Position numbers and translations under genes: made by a program. Positions 8,559 through 17,504 of a stretch of DNA of 64,000 nt are shown piece after piece. Within the stretch, counting starts at the first letter, position 1. Each line of letters begins with the position of its first letter. A model generated the notes under the pieces. That model was not told the DNA's origin and did no database searches. It saw only the letters and a list, made by a program, of their open reading frames with translations. Source of the stretch: Methylophilus glucosoxydans (GTDB taxonomy: Bacteria > Pseudomonadota > Gammaproteobacteria > Burkholderiales > Methylophilaceae); assembly GCF_042676145.1 (NCBI RefSeq), contig NZ_JBHTJW010000002.1, positions 186,001-250,000 on the forward strand. Direction: 5' to 3'.

Positions 8559-9578
8559 GTGCGTAAAACTAGCCGCATTCCCAATTTCCGCAATCTGGGC
8601 ATACACTTACGTGTGCTGTTGCTGCATCTGTGTTTGCTGGCGTTGCTGGTGGTCTACGATGGACAGCCGGACGCAAGTATTAGCGCCTGGGTAAACGCAC
8701 TGACGCAGATCAGTAGCCAGTGGCTGCCGCCATTGTTGCTGGTGATGGGGGCGCTGACCCTGGCTTATCCGTGGATGAGCCGCTGGGCATATCGCCCGGC
8801 CCTGGCAGGGATTGTGCTGCTGGCGGTTGGCCTGACCGCATTGGCCACGGAAGGTTACCATGTCTGGATTGTGCCTTTGCGTGCCGCGCAATGGTGTCAG
8901 GTGCTGTTGCTCTCTGCTGCCGATGTGCTGCTGTGCCTGTATTACCTCGACCTGCTGCAGCGTGCATATTCACCCGCCATCGCCGAGGCCCGGTTGCAGG
9001 CCTTGCAGGCGCGCATTCGCCCGCATTTTTTGTTTAATAGCCTGAATGCAGCTTTGTCATTGATCCGCAGCCAGCCGCAGCGTGCTGAAACGGCGCTGGA
9101 GGATATGGCTGAACTATTCCGCGTGCTAATGGCGGATAACCGTGACCTGGTGCCGTTGTCGCAAGAAATTGCCTTGTGTCACCAATACCTCAATATCGAA
9201 AAACTGCGTCTGGATGAACGGCTGCAATGTGACTGGCAATTGTCTGAGCTGCCACCGGAGATGATGATTCCGCCGCTGATTTTGCAGCCTTTGCTTGAGA
9301 ATGCCATTTATCATGGCATTGAGCCGCAGCCGCAAGGCGGCGTGGTGCATATTGAGATCAAACCCAGCGGCAAAAGCTTGCTGTTAAGGATAAGCAACCC
9401 GCTCCCCCCGCCAAGCAACCGGGCGAGTGGCAATAAAATGGCGCTCAAAAACATTCGTGAACGCCTGCGCTTGCATTACGACCTTGAGGCGCAATTGCGT
9501 CAGTACGAAGCGGATCAACGGTATATCGTTGAAATCGTCATCCCGACCCGGCCTTTGTCCGAGGTGGTGCATGGCTAG
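8559..9578 (+). CDS. Sensor histidine kinase, LytS/AlgZ type
   Basis: A 339-residue membrane sensor kinase. Four TM helices occupy about residues 17-130, without a recognisable periplasmic sensor domain. The His_kinase (LytS/YehU) box RPHFLFNSLNA carries the phospho-acceptor His156, and an HATPase domain with LENAIYHGIEP follows. The start is GTG and no clear ribosome site precedes it. It overlaps the response-regulator gene by 8 bases. Together with hemC-hemD downstream, the neighbourhood mirrors algZ-algR-hemC in pseudomonads, so AlgZ (FimS) is the closest named relative; the stimulus is unknown. Confidence 0.85.
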   Translation: MRKTSRIPNFRNLGIHLRVLLLHLCLLALLVVYDGQPDASISAWVNALTQISSQWLPPLLLVMGALTLAYPWMSRWAYRPALAGIVLLAVGLTALATEGYHVWIVPLRAAQWCQVLLLSAADVLLCLYYLDLLQRAYSPAIAEARLQALQARIRPHFLFNSLNAALSLIRSQPQRAETALEDMAELFRVLMADNRDLVPLSQEIALCHQYLNIEKLRLDERLQCDWQLSELPPEMMIPPLILQPLLENAIYHGIEPQPQGGVVHIEIKPSGKSLLLRISNPLPPPSNRASGNKMALKNIRERLRLHYDLEAQLRQYEADQRYIVEIVIPTRPLSEVVHG

Positions 9579-10317
9579 CCAGCGTCTGTTGATTGTAGAC
9601 GATGAGCCCTTGGCCAGGCAGCGCTTGCGCGACCTGGTGGGGGATATCGGTGGTTATGAGATCGTTGGTGAGGCAGCCAATGGCGTGGAGGCATTATCCC
9701 TGTTGCAGCAACACGCTGCCGAGATTGTGCTGGTGGATATTCGCATGCCCGTGATGGATGGCATTGAGCTGGCCCAGCATTTGCGTGGCCTGGCAACGCC
9801 GCCCAAACTGATTTTTACCACGGCTTATGACCATTATGCGGTGCAAGCCTTTGATCTCAATGCGATTGATTATTTGCTGAAACCGATTCGAAGTGAGCGC
9901 CTGGCAACGGCCTTGGCCAAAGCGCAGCCTTTGCCAGCGGCGCAGTCACAAGCATTGCAGCCTTTGCAGCAAACCCATGATCATTTAAGCATCCACGAAC
10001 GTGGCAAAATCATGTTGGTGCCCATCGCCGAGGTGCTTTATTTGCGCGCTGAGCTTAAATACATCACCGTGCGCACGCGCGAAAAAAGTTATTTACTCGA
10101 GGGCTCGCTCACACAGCTGGAGCAAAGTTATCCCGATCTGTTCGTCCGTATACACCGAAACGCACTGGTGGCACGCGCAGCCATCAGCGGCTTTGAAAAA
10201 CAACGCATGACCGAGGGCGATGAGGCGGGCGAGGCGGCATGGGTGGTCTTGCTTAAGGGTATTCCCGAGACCCTGATGGTCAGTCGCCGTCACCAGCACA
10301 TTATTAAGGCCACTTAA
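9571..10317 (+). CDS. LytTR-type response regulator (AlgR-like)
   Basis: A 248-residue DNA-binding response regulator. The ATG at 9571 is chosen because it follows GAGGTGG and gives the standard receiver start (RLLIVDDEPLAR); longer frames upstream lie inside the kinase gene. The receiver domain covers residues 4-120 with acidic pair Asp10/Asp11, phospho-acceptor Asp56 in VDIRMPVMDG and the conserved Lys in LLKPI. The LytTR DNA-binding domain spans about residues 145-245 (ILYL-type motif VLYLRAELKYITV, then FVRIHRNALV). It is the cognate partner of the kinase encoded by the overlapping gene. Confidence 0.9.
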   Translation: MASQRLLIVDDEPLARQRLRDLVGDIGGYEIVGEAANGVEALSLLQQHAAEIVLVDIRMPVMDGIELAQHLRGLATPPKLIFTTAYDHYAVQAFDLNAIDYLLKPIRSERLATALAKAQPLPAAQSQALQPLQQTHDHLSIHERGKIMLVPIAEVLYLRAELKYITVRTREKSYLLEGSLTQLEQSYPDLFVRIHRNALVARAAISGFEKQRMTEGDEAGEAAWVVLLKGIPETLMVSRRHQHIIKAT

Positions 10318-10326
10318 GTAGTGGCC
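10308..10326. terminator. Hairpin at the 3' end of the response-regulator gene
   Basis: GGCCACT / AGTGGCC forms a perfect 7-bp stem with a 5-base loop containing the TAA stop. A T-rich stretch follows about 11 bases later, so it is a weak intrinsic terminator candidate between two convergent genes. Confidence 0.35.
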
Positions 10327-10334
10327 CTATGCCG

Positions 10335-11006
10335 CTATTTTTTCTTCTGTTGCGCCTGGTCTATCACTTTTGCGGCCCAATCACGGCCACCCAGACCAAA
10401 GGCGATGGCTAGCGCTAAAAACACCGCGCCAAACACAATCACAAATAATGAATGTATCAGCTGCATGCCGATGCCTAATTGCTCCAGTGCGATGAAAATC
10501 GCCAGGATCTGGATGCAATACTCGGCCGAAGTGCTGATCACTAGCGCCTGGTCAAATTTGATGCTGTGCAGCCAGGCAAACACCAGGCGATTGATAAAGC
10601 GGGCAAATAGCGTCCCAAAGATCACGACCAAAATCGCCACAATGATGTGTGGCAGATAGCTGGCCAGTTCTTTTAACAGGGCGGCCACTTCGCTCAGGCC
10701 CAGCGAATTGGCACCGGTAATGACAAACAGCAGAATCACCAGCCAATACACCACCTGGCTGATAATGCCGCTCAGGCTCACTTTGTAATTGGCGCTACGC
10801 ATAAAGGCTTCCAGGCCTGACTTTTGCGCAAAGGTATCAAAATGCGAGAGTTCCAGAATGCGCTTTACGCCCAACCGGACTGCTTTGGCTACCAGCCAGC
10901 CAAAAAACAGGATCACCATGGCTGCCAGTAATTTGGGCACAAAATGTACGAGTTCGATCCAGAATTGATTGAGAGAAGAAAGAAAAATTTCGATTTGGTA
11001 CTGCAT
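10335..11006 (-). CDS. Small mechanosensitive-channel-like membrane protein (conserved TM-helix repeats)
   Basis: 223 residues with four or more hydrophobic helices (about residues 25-45, 80-105, 120-145, 165-205) and the end motif AFGLGGRDWA. This matches proteins built from the conserved TM-helix repeat related to MscS, but the cytoplasmic beta and alpha/beta vestibule domains of MscS are absent. GAGGA precedes the ATG. It probably forms an inner-membrane channel or is a channel-related protein; gating is not predictable from the sequence. It stands alone, convergent with the response-regulator gene. Confidence 0.75.
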   Translation of the reverse strand: MQYQIEIFLSSLNQFWIELVHFVPKLLAAMVILFFGWLVAKAVRLGVKRILELSHFDTFAQKSGLEAFMRSANYKVSLSGIISQVVYWLVILLFVITGANSLGLSEVAALLKELASYLPHIIVAILVVIFGTLFARFINRLVFAWLHSIKFDQALVISTSAEYCIQILAIFIALEQLGIGMQLIHSLFVIVFGAVFLALAIAFGLGGRDWAAKVIDQAQQKKK

Positions 11007-11198
11007 GAGTAGTCCTCCTCTTTATGTTTAAAAGCATGACTTTTATCGCCACTTGAGGTGTTTGCCGAATGCTCAGCATAACTCAATCCGACTCCCTTGT
11101 GGCTCAAAGGTTCATCTCCGCTGCTTGCGCGGCTATCTGGACATGCCGTGTTAAAATGCGCAGCTTAATCCAGCTAACTTCATCACAGGTTATTCATT

Positions 11199-12143
11199 TT
11201 GAGCACACTGAACTCTCCCGCCAAGTTGGTCATTGCCTCCCGCGAAAGCGCACTTGCCATGTGGCAGGCCAAGCACATCCAGGCCAGATTACAGGCCTTG
11301 TATCCACAATGTGACGTCAGTATTTTGGGCATGACGACCATGGGAGATCAGATTCTGGATTCGCCGTTATCGAGAATTGGCGGTAAAGGCCTGTTTGTCA
11401 AAGAGCTTGAAAACGCGCTGGCAGATGGCCGTGCCGATTTGGCTGTGCACAGCATGAAAGATGTGCCCATGCACTTGCCAGAGGGCTTTACGCTGGTGGC
11501 AACGGGCGAGCGCGAGGACCCGCGCGATGCGTTTGTGTCCAATGATTATGCCCGTCTGGAAGATCTGCCCGCTGGCAGTGTGGTGGGCACCTCCAGTTTG
11601 CGCAGACAAAGCCAGTTACAGGCGCGTTTTCCCACGCTTAAGATTGAATCCTTGCGCGGTAATCTGCAAACCAGGTTACGCAAGCTGGACGAAGGCCAAT
11701 ATGCCGCGATTATTCTGGCGGCGGCTGGATTGATCCGTCTCGAATTGGGTCATCGCATCCGCCAGTTTATTTCTCCGCAAGAGAGCATTCCGGCAGTGGG
11801 TCAGGGTGCCTTGGGCATTGAGATCAATGCCGCGCGGACGGATTTGAAAACCATTCTGGCACCGCTTAATCACCCCGACACCGAGCTTTGCGTGCTGGCC
11901 GAGCGTGGCTTTAGCCGCGCATTGGCGGGGAGTTGCACGGTGCCGCTGGGCGCTTATGCCACCAAGCAAAATGACACTATCACCATGCAGGGATTTGTCG
12001 CTAGCGTGGATGGCCAGCAAATGCTGAAAGAGACCGTCACGGGATCCGCAGCAGAGGCTGAAAAACTGGGTCAGCAACTGGCCCTGCAATTGGTGGCGCG
12101 CGGTGCAGACAAGATTCTGGCATTGCTGGATGGCATAAAATGA
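11199..12143 (+). CDS. hemC: Porphobilinogen deaminase (hydroxymethylbilane synthase)
   Basis: A 314-residue cytoplasmic enzyme polymerising four porphobilinogens into hydroxymethylbilane for heme and siroheme. The start is TTG at 11199, which gives the usual N-terminal KLVIASRESALAMWQA; no ATG is available. Conserved blocks are GDQILDSPLSRIGGKGLFVKE, VHSMKDVP and TSSLRRQ, and the dipyrromethane attachment Cys lies in LAGSCTVPLGAYA near residue 246. It overlaps hemD by ATGA. A TAAAAT box at 11152-11157 is a possible -10 element. Confidence 0.96.
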   Translation: MSTLNSPAKLVIASRESALAMWQAKHIQARLQALYPQCDVSILGMTTMGDQILDSPLSRIGGKGLFVKELENALADGRADLAVHSMKDVPMHLPEGFTLVATGEREDPRDAFVSNDYARLEDLPAGSVVGTSSLRRQSQLQARFPTLKIESLRGNLQTRLRKLDEGQYAAIILAAAGLIRLELGHRIRQFISPQESIPAVGQGALGIEINAARTDLKTILAPLNHPDTELCVLAERGFSRALAGSCTVPLGAYATKQNDTITMQGFVASVDGQQMLKETVTGSAAEAEKLGQQLALQLVARGADKILALLDGIK

Positions 12144-12895
12144 CCCTGCCGTTGGCCGGACGCTGGATTGCCGTCACGCGCCCCCCCGAGCAAGCGACCA
12201 AGCTAACGGCCGCCATTGAGGCCGCCGGCGGTGCGGTGATCTCGTTTCCGCTGCTGGATATTCAGGCGTTGCCTGATCTCAGTGGCTTTGATCAAGCCAT
12301 CACGCCCTTGGCCCAGTTTGACTGGGTCATTTTTATCAGTAGCAATGCCGTGCAACATGGCATGCCTTTACTGCAGCTGGCAGGCATCCCACCAAGCCTC
12401 AAGTTTGCCGCGATTGGCCCGACCACGGCCGCCAGTTTGCAGGCGTTTGGCATTACACAGGTGCTGACCCCGCAAGACCGGTTTGATAGTGAGTCTCTAT
12501 TGGCACTGGAGCCATTGCAGGTGATGCAAGGGCAGCGTGTGTTGATTGTGCGCGGGGTGGGCGGACGCGAAGTCCTGGCCGAGACCTTGAAACAGCGCGG
12601 GGCGGAGGTCGTGTTTGGTGAATGTTACCGCCGCGTCAATCCGCAAAGCAGTACACAAGTGCTGGCGCAGGCTTATGATGAAGGCAAATTGCAGGGTATC
12701 GTCGTGACTAGCAGTGAGGCTTTGCGCTTTTTGCTCGACCTGGCGCAGGATGCAGCCTGGCTGCAAGCCACGCCTTTGTTTGTTAACCATGCCCGTATCG
12801 CCGAGCAAGCGAGCACGGCGGGTTTGACGGTTTACTGCAGCGGTGTTTCCGGGGATAGCGCCATGCTGAATTTATTGCAAGGTCAGCTTTCGTAG
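12140..12895 (+). CDS. hemD: Uroporphyrinogen-III synthase
   Basis: A 251-residue enzyme that closes and isomerises hydroxymethylbilane to uroporphyrinogen III. The family is weakly conserved, but VTRPPEQ at the N-terminus, the FISSNAVQHGMPLL block, AIGPTTAASLQAFGI and IVVTSSEALRFLLDL are typical of HemD. The ATGA overlap with hemC indicates translational coupling. No HemX-type gene follows; the next gene is convergent with only 3 bp between the stops. Confidence 0.92.
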   Translation: MTLPLAGRWIAVTRPPEQATKLTAAIEAAGGAVISFPLLDIQALPDLSGFDQAITPLAQFDWVIFISSNAVQHGMPLLQLAGIPPSLKFAAIGPTTAASLQAFGITQVLTPQDRFDSESLLALEPLQVMQGQRVLIVRGVGGREVLAETLKQRGAEVVFGECYRRVNPQSSTQVLAQAYDEGKLQGIVVTSSEALRFLLDLAQDAAWLQATPLFVNHARIAEQASTAGLTVYCSGVSGDSAMLNLLQGQLS

Positions 12896-12898
12896 TCG

Positions 12899-13564
12899 TC
12901 AAAGCAGCCTGCGTCTAAACGCCAGCAACCCCAAACCCAGCCACAGCATCGCCGCTCGATTTGCCTCTGGCACAGCCGAAACAGAAGCCGTGAGCGGGAT
13001 GTTGATCAGAGGTGACGAAATTTGACTCGATGAGATTTGAATCGCGCCGCCTGGTTTGATCACGACTTGCCCTCCAACTGCAATCACGCCTGAGGGCGCA
13101 CTTGTGTGTGTGGATGGCATATTGAAATACACGGTGCCACCGGCATTGAATGACGGGTAAAAAGCTTGCCAATGAATGATGGGGGTTGTCGGGAAGAGAC
13201 GGTTGTTACCTGCATTGATCTCAATTTGCCCACCACCGCTGCCATCGTTTTGAACAGCTTTAATGGACACTGTGCTCGCAACCTGAATGCCGCCTTGGAT
13301 CGTCGAAAACGAAATCTCTGGTGCATTCAGATTTAGGTTTTCAAGCAGTAAATCGCCGTCTGCGCGAATAAAGATACTGTCGTCAGAGTTTATCCAGCCG
13401 CCATTTAGAGTCAAATTGCCTGCACAGCTGAGCGAGGCGCCAGCGAGTGATGAAATCGACAACGCACCACTGCAGCTAGTGCTGGCAAGGTTGATCACGG
13501 TATTGGCATGCGCCGCCACAGGTAGTGCTGCCATCAATGAAAAAAGTGCGGCGTATCGTCCCAT
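12899..13564 (-). CDS. Secreted PEP-CTERM-like protein, low complexity
   Basis: 221 residues with a signal peptide (cleavage after AAHA, about residue 20) and a C-terminal sorting signal of the PEP-CTERM type: VPEAN, a hydrophobic stretch LWLGLGLLAF, and the basic end RRRLL. The motif reads PEA instead of PEP. Exosortase would recognise the signal and move the protein to the outer surface (family knowledge). The mature part is rich in Ser, Gly, Asn and Ile with beta-repeat character, like surface proteins of unknown role. No exosortase gene is in the window. Confidence 0.7.
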   Translation of the reverse strand: MGRYAALFSLMAALPVAAHANTVINLASTSCSGALSISSLAGASLSCAGNLTLNGGWINSDDSIFIRADGDLLLENLNLNAPEISFSTIQGGIQVASTVSIKAVQNDGSGGGQIEINAGNNRLFPTTPIIHWQAFYPSFNAGGTVYFNMPSTHTSAPSGVIAVGGQVVIKPGGAIQISSSQISSPLINIPLTASVSAVPEANRAAMLWLGLGLLAFRRRLL

Positions 13565-13688
13565 TTTTATTCCCTGAATTATTTATGTTTAAATGTTTTA
13601 ACATAGTGTAATGGCCTCTGTTTTGCGGTAAATGATGATTTAATGAAAACCGGATTAGGGCGGGGACTAAATATTTTGCGGTCAGCGC

Positions 13689-13723
13689 TTGACAAAATAA
13701 ACTAAATAACTAATTATTTAGTT
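13689..13723 (+). promoter_or_regulatory. Promoter with overlapping palindromic operator of the ArsR-type gene
   Basis: TTGACA at 13689-13694 is a perfect -35; TAATTA at 13711-13716, 16 bases on, is a plausible -10. AACTAAATAA at 13700-13709 and TTATTTAGTT at 13714-13723 are exact inverted repeats around CTAA, covering the spacer and -10. The ATG follows within 3 bases of the dyad. This is the classic layout for autorepression by a winged-helix dimer. Confidence 0.7.
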
Positions 13724-13725
13724 AT

Positions 13726-14031
13726 ATGAAAACAGTCACTCACATTCCAGAAGCCTGGACAGACATTTCGGCCCTCTTTGAGGCGCTGGGGGATGCGCAC
13801 AGACAACGGATTTTGCTATCGTTTGAAAAAAACGAGCGGTTGACCATCCTGCAGATTGTGGAAAGCTCTCAATTAAGCCGCACAGCCGTCACCCACCATC
13901 TCAAGGTACTGGAGCGTGGTGGCGCGTTACAGAGTGAAAAAATCGGGCGCGAAGTCTTTTTCTGGGTCAATAAAGCGTTCATGCAACAAGCACTGGGAAA
14001 TGTGCTGGACTATATAAAAAACGAAATATAA
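13726..14031 (+). CDS. ArsR-family winged-helix repressor without cysteines
   Basis: 101 residues. The HTH_ArsR domain covers residues 10-95: FEALGDAHRQRILLSF at the start, then the recognition helix in SQLSRTAVTHHLKVLERGG, then the wing (LQSEKIGREVFFWVN). There is no cysteine in the protein, so thiol-based metal sensing as in ArsR/SmtB is excluded. The gene sits directly behind the palindromic operator and 17 bp ahead of the aas gene, so it probably represses itself and the phospholipid-repair operon. The ligand is unknown. The start is almost leaderless; no strong ribosome site is seen. Confidence 0.85.
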   Translation: MKTVTHIPEAWTDISALFEALGDAHRQRILLSFEKNERLTILQIVESSQLSRTAVTHHLKVLERGGALQSEKIGREVFFWVNKAFMQQALGNVLDYIKNEI

Positions 14032-14048
14032 AAGGGTAGGAAGTGAAT

Positions 14049-16184
14049 ATGCTAGTCAGTTTATTAAGGGGTGTCTGTCGTTTATTGTTCAGGGTGCGTG
14101 TTACCGGCCTGGCAAATGTACCAAACGAAGACCGGTTGTTGATTATTGCCAACCACGAATCTTTTCTGGACGGCCTGTTGCTTGGCCTGTTTCTACCCAA
14201 GCGGGCCACTTTTGTCGTGCATACCGGGGTTCTAAAGCACTTTTTCTTCCGGCTATGGCTCAAGATGACACCGCATTTGTCGGTGGACCCTGCCAGCCCG
14301 CTGGCGATGAAAAAAGTCATTCAGCGGCTGAATGCCGGTGAAAATGTGGTGATTTTTCCTGAAGGCCGCATCACGCTGACGGGGGCCTTGATGAAAGTGT
14401 ATGACGGCCCTGGTTTTGTCGCGGCAAAAACCGGTGTCAAGATTTTGCCAGTGAGGGTAGAGGGGGCGGCGCAGTCATATTTTGGCCGCTTGTCAGATGC
14501 GCATCCACGCAAGCTGTTGCCTAAAGTCACCTTGACCATTTTACCGCCCACCCAGATTCAGATTGAGCTGCACGGGCATCATGCGCCGTTGACGGCCAAG
14601 CAGCGCCGCCGCATAGCTGGTGAAGCCATGCGCAATATCATGCAGCACATGCTGTTCAAGACGCAGCGCAGCACCACGCTGTTTGAAGCCATGCTGGATG
14701 CCATGGATAAATATGGTGCCAAAACGCGCATCATCGAAGACATGAACCAGGTCGAAGAGACGTATCAGGAAGTGCTCAAACGCAGCCTGGCGCTGGGCCG
14801 CATTGCCACCAAAGTCAGTCAGCGGGATGAGGCGGTTGGCGTGTTGATGCCGAATATCACCAATACGCTGGCTTTGCTATTAGGGATGACCGCGTTTAGG
14901 CGTGTCCCGGCCATGCTCAATTACACCGCAGGGGCAGAGGGCATGCGTAACGCCTGTATTGCCGCCAATGTCCGCACCATTATCAGTTCGCGCAAGTTTA
15001 TTGAAGCCGCCAAACTTGAAGACACCATCGCTAAAATGCGTGATCTGAATATTGTGTATCTTGAAGACTTGCGTGCCCAGTTTGGCATGCTGGATCGCGC
15101 CTGGCTCATGGGCTATGCCTTGCATTATCCGCGTGCCGCCATGGAGCCCGCGACAGAAAACGACACCGCAGTCATCCTGTTTACTTCCGGCTCCGAGGGC
15201 AAGCCCAAAGGCGTGGTGCATAACCATAAAAGTATTGTGGCGAATACGCACCAGATTCTGGCCATGCTGGATTTCAATCCTACTGATAAATTCATGATGG
15301 CATTGCCACTGTTTCATGCCTTTGGCTTTACCGGCACCTTGTTGCCTTTCCTGAATGGCATCCCGATTTTGCTGTTCCCGTCGCCGTTGCAATATAAATT
15401 GATCCCGGAAGTCATTTATGACAAGGGCTGCACCGTGTTTTTCTCTACCAGCACCTTTCTGGGCAATTATGCGAAGTTTGCGCACCCCTATGATTTTTAC
15501 AAGTTGCGCGTGGTGTTTGCCGGTGCTGAAAAACTCAATGAAGAAGTGCGCAAAATCTATCACGAAAAATTTGGCATCCGCATCCTCGAAGGCTATGGCA
15601 CGACCGAATGTGCCCCAGTACTTGCGGCCAATACGCCCATGGCGAACCGCCATGGCACGGTAGGCCAGTTTTTCCCGGGGATCGAATACCGTTTGGAGCC
15701 GGTGCCAGGCATCGACAAAGGTGGCTTGCTCTATGTAAAGGGCGACAACATCATGCAGGGCTACTATCTGTATGACCAGCCTGGCGTTCTGGTTTCGCCC
15801 AAGGATGGCTGGTATGAAACCGGCGATGTGGTAGAGGTCGATACCGAGGGGTTTATCCACATCAAGGGCCGGGTGAAACGCTTTGCCAAAGTGGCCGGTG
15901 AAATGGTCTCGCTCGAAGTCGTCGAGAAAATCGCCCATACCGCCGCACCCGAGCATCAGCATGCCGCGACGACGGTCGCCGATGCCAGCCGTGGCGAGAA
16001 TATCGTGCTGTTCACCACCGATGCCAGACTCAAGCGTGAGGATTTGCAGATTGTGGCCAAAAACCTTGGCTCCCCAGAAATCGCCATTGCCCGTAAATTG
16101 GTGGTGGTGGAGCAGATTCCGGTATTGGGTACGGGTAAAACTGACTACGTCACCCTCAAACAAATGGCGGAAAAAGCGGCATGA
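14049..16184 (+). CDS. aas: Bifunctional lysophospholipid acyltransferase / acyl-ACP synthetase (Aas-like)
   Basis: About 711 residues. The N-terminal PlsC-like acyltransferase domain (residues 15-190) has NHESFLD (HX4D) and FPEGRIT. The C-terminal AMP-binding domain (residues 230-700) has LFTSGSEGKPKGVVH, EGYGTTEC and YETGDVV. Aas re-acylates lysophospholipids on the inner membrane after activating the fatty acid. AGGAAG lies 6-7 bases before the ATG at 14049; a GTG two codons earlier at 14043 is the alternative. The stop overlaps the transporter-like gene by ATGA. The aas-lplT pairing is a known phospholipid-repair module. Confidence 0.92.
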   Translation: MLVSLLRGVCRLLFRVRVTGLANVPNEDRLLIIANHESFLDGLLLGLFLPKRATFVVHTGVLKHFFFRLWLKMTPHLSVDPASPLAMKKVIQRLNAGENVVIFPEGRITLTGALMKVYDGPGFVAAKTGVKILPVRVEGAAQSYFGRLSDAHPRKLLPKVTLTILPPTQIQIELHGHHAPLTAKQRRRIAGEAMRNIMQHMLFKTQRSTTLFEAMLDAMDKYGAKTRIIEDMNQVEETYQEVLKRSLALGRIATKVSQRDEAVGVLMPNITNTLALLLGMTAFRRVPAMLNYTAGAEGMRNACIAANVRTIISSRKFIEAAKLEDTIAKMRDLNIVYLEDLRAQFGMLDRAWLMGYALHYPRAAMEPATENDTAVILFTSGSEGKPKGVVHNHKSIVANTHQILAMLDFNPTDKFMMALPLFHAFGFTGTLLPFLNGIPILLFPSPLQYKLIPEVIYDKGCTVFFSTSTFLGNYAKFAHPYDFYKLRVVFAGAEKLNEEVRKIYHEKFGIRILEGYGTTECAPVLAANTPMANRHGTVGQFFPGIEYRLEPVPGIDKGGLLYVKGDNIMQGYYLYDQPGVLVSPKDGWYETGDVVEVDTEGFIHIKGRVKRFAKVAGEMVSLEVVEKIAHTAAPEHQHAATTVADASRGENIVLFTTDARLKREDLQIVAKNLGSPEIAIARKLVVVEQIPVLGTGKTDYVTLKQMAEKAA

Positions 16185-17503
16185 AGAGTCCTTTCCAATT
16201 ACTAAGCCAGCAACGGTTTGGCCCTTTTTTCTGGACGCAGGGTCTGGGGGCGTTTAATGACAATGTGTTTAAAACCGCATTGATTACCCAGGTGGCGTTT
16301 AATACGGCCAGCCTGACCACCCTGGATGGCAAGATGCTGGCGACTTTGTTGCCCGGCCTGTTTATTCTGCCGTTTTTCCTGTTTTCGGCGTCGGCCGGGC
16401 AATTGGCAGATAAATACGAAAAGTCGCAGTTGATCCGCTGGGTAAAACTATTGGAGATCGGCATCATGCTGTTTGCGGGCATCGGCTTTTTAAGCCGCAG
16501 CCTGGTCATGTTGGCCCTGGCCCTGCTTTTAATGGGGGTACATTCAACCCTGTTTGGTCCGGTGAAATACTCCTACCTGCCGCAACATTTGCAAGTGAAC
16601 GAGTTGACCGCGGGCAATGGCCTGGTCGAGATGGGCAGTTTTGTCGCCATTTTGCTGGGGCAGGTATTGGGGGCGTGGTTAGGCAGTTTGGAGCAACATG
16701 CCTTGTTCACCAGCTTGAGTGTGCTGTTGATTGCGATTTCCGGCTATCACTTGAGCCGCAGCATTCCGCTTTCTCCGCCGCCTGTGCCCGAGATCCAGGT
16801 GAACTGGAACCCCGTGACCGAGACCATCAAGAACGTACGGACCTTTTGGGCGTAGCAAACGTTGTGGGTCGCGATTGTTGCGATCTCCTGGTTCTGGTTT
16901 TTTGGCGCGACCTTGCTGGCGCAATTTCCCAACCTGGCCAAGCATGTATTGCAGGGCACGGAGCGTGACTTTATCAGTCTGTTATCGATCTTTTCGGTGG
17001 GGGTAGGCATTGGTTCTGTCTGGTGTGAAAAGCTCTCCAAAGGCAAACAGGAGCTAGGCTTGGTCATGCTGGGGGCGGCTGGCATGTCTGTGTTTGGCTG
17101 GGATTTTGCCCAGGTGACTGGTGATATCCAGCAACAGTTATTGGCACATCCGGGCCTGACTTTGCATCGCTTGCCTGGCTGGAGCGATGACCGCATGTTG
17201 CTGGATGTGGCCTTGCTCGGCATTTGTGGCGGCTTGTATATTGTGCCCTTGTACGTGTTGCTACAGAGTCGCGCGCAACCGGGCTATCAATCCCGTGTGA
17301 TTGCGTCTAACAACATCATGAATGCACTGTTTATGGTGCTCTCTGCCGGATTCTCGGTCATGCTGTTTGGTATGGGCGTCAGCATCCCGCAGTTGTTTGG
17401 TATCACGGCCATGCTCAATGTGCTGGTGGCAATTTATTTGTGCTGGCGCCAGCCGGAATATTGGGTCAGTGTGTGCAATTACTTGCGTGTTTGGGGGCGA
17501 TAG
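16181..17503 (+). pseudogene. lplT: LplT-like MFS lysophospholipid transporter split by an in-frame TAG
   Basis: One continuous MFS frame of 441 codons is interrupted only by TAG at 16853-16855. The N-terminal part (224 residues, from MKSPFQLLSQQRFGPFFWTQ) has six TM segments and the LplT-like GAFNDNVFK motif. The second part continues in the same frame, without any shift, as QTLWVAIVAISWFWFFGATLLAQ and has the remaining helices. A CAG or similar Gln codon changed to TAG would explain it. A TTG at 16862 could restart translation but lacks a ribosome site. The substrate would be lysophospholipid flipped inward for Aas. Alternatives are a sequencing error or suppression of the stop. Confidence 0.8.
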
Positions 17504-17504
17504 C

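Noticed and set aside
14880..16163. Long minus-strand open frame (427 codons) opposite aas
   Set aside because: It is the antisense shadow of the aas coding region, His/Arg-rich with no recognisable domain and no ribosome site.
16862..17503. Second half of the LplT-like gene as an independent protein
   Set aside because: It is in the same frame directly after the TAG, begins mid-transporter, and lacks a ribosome site.
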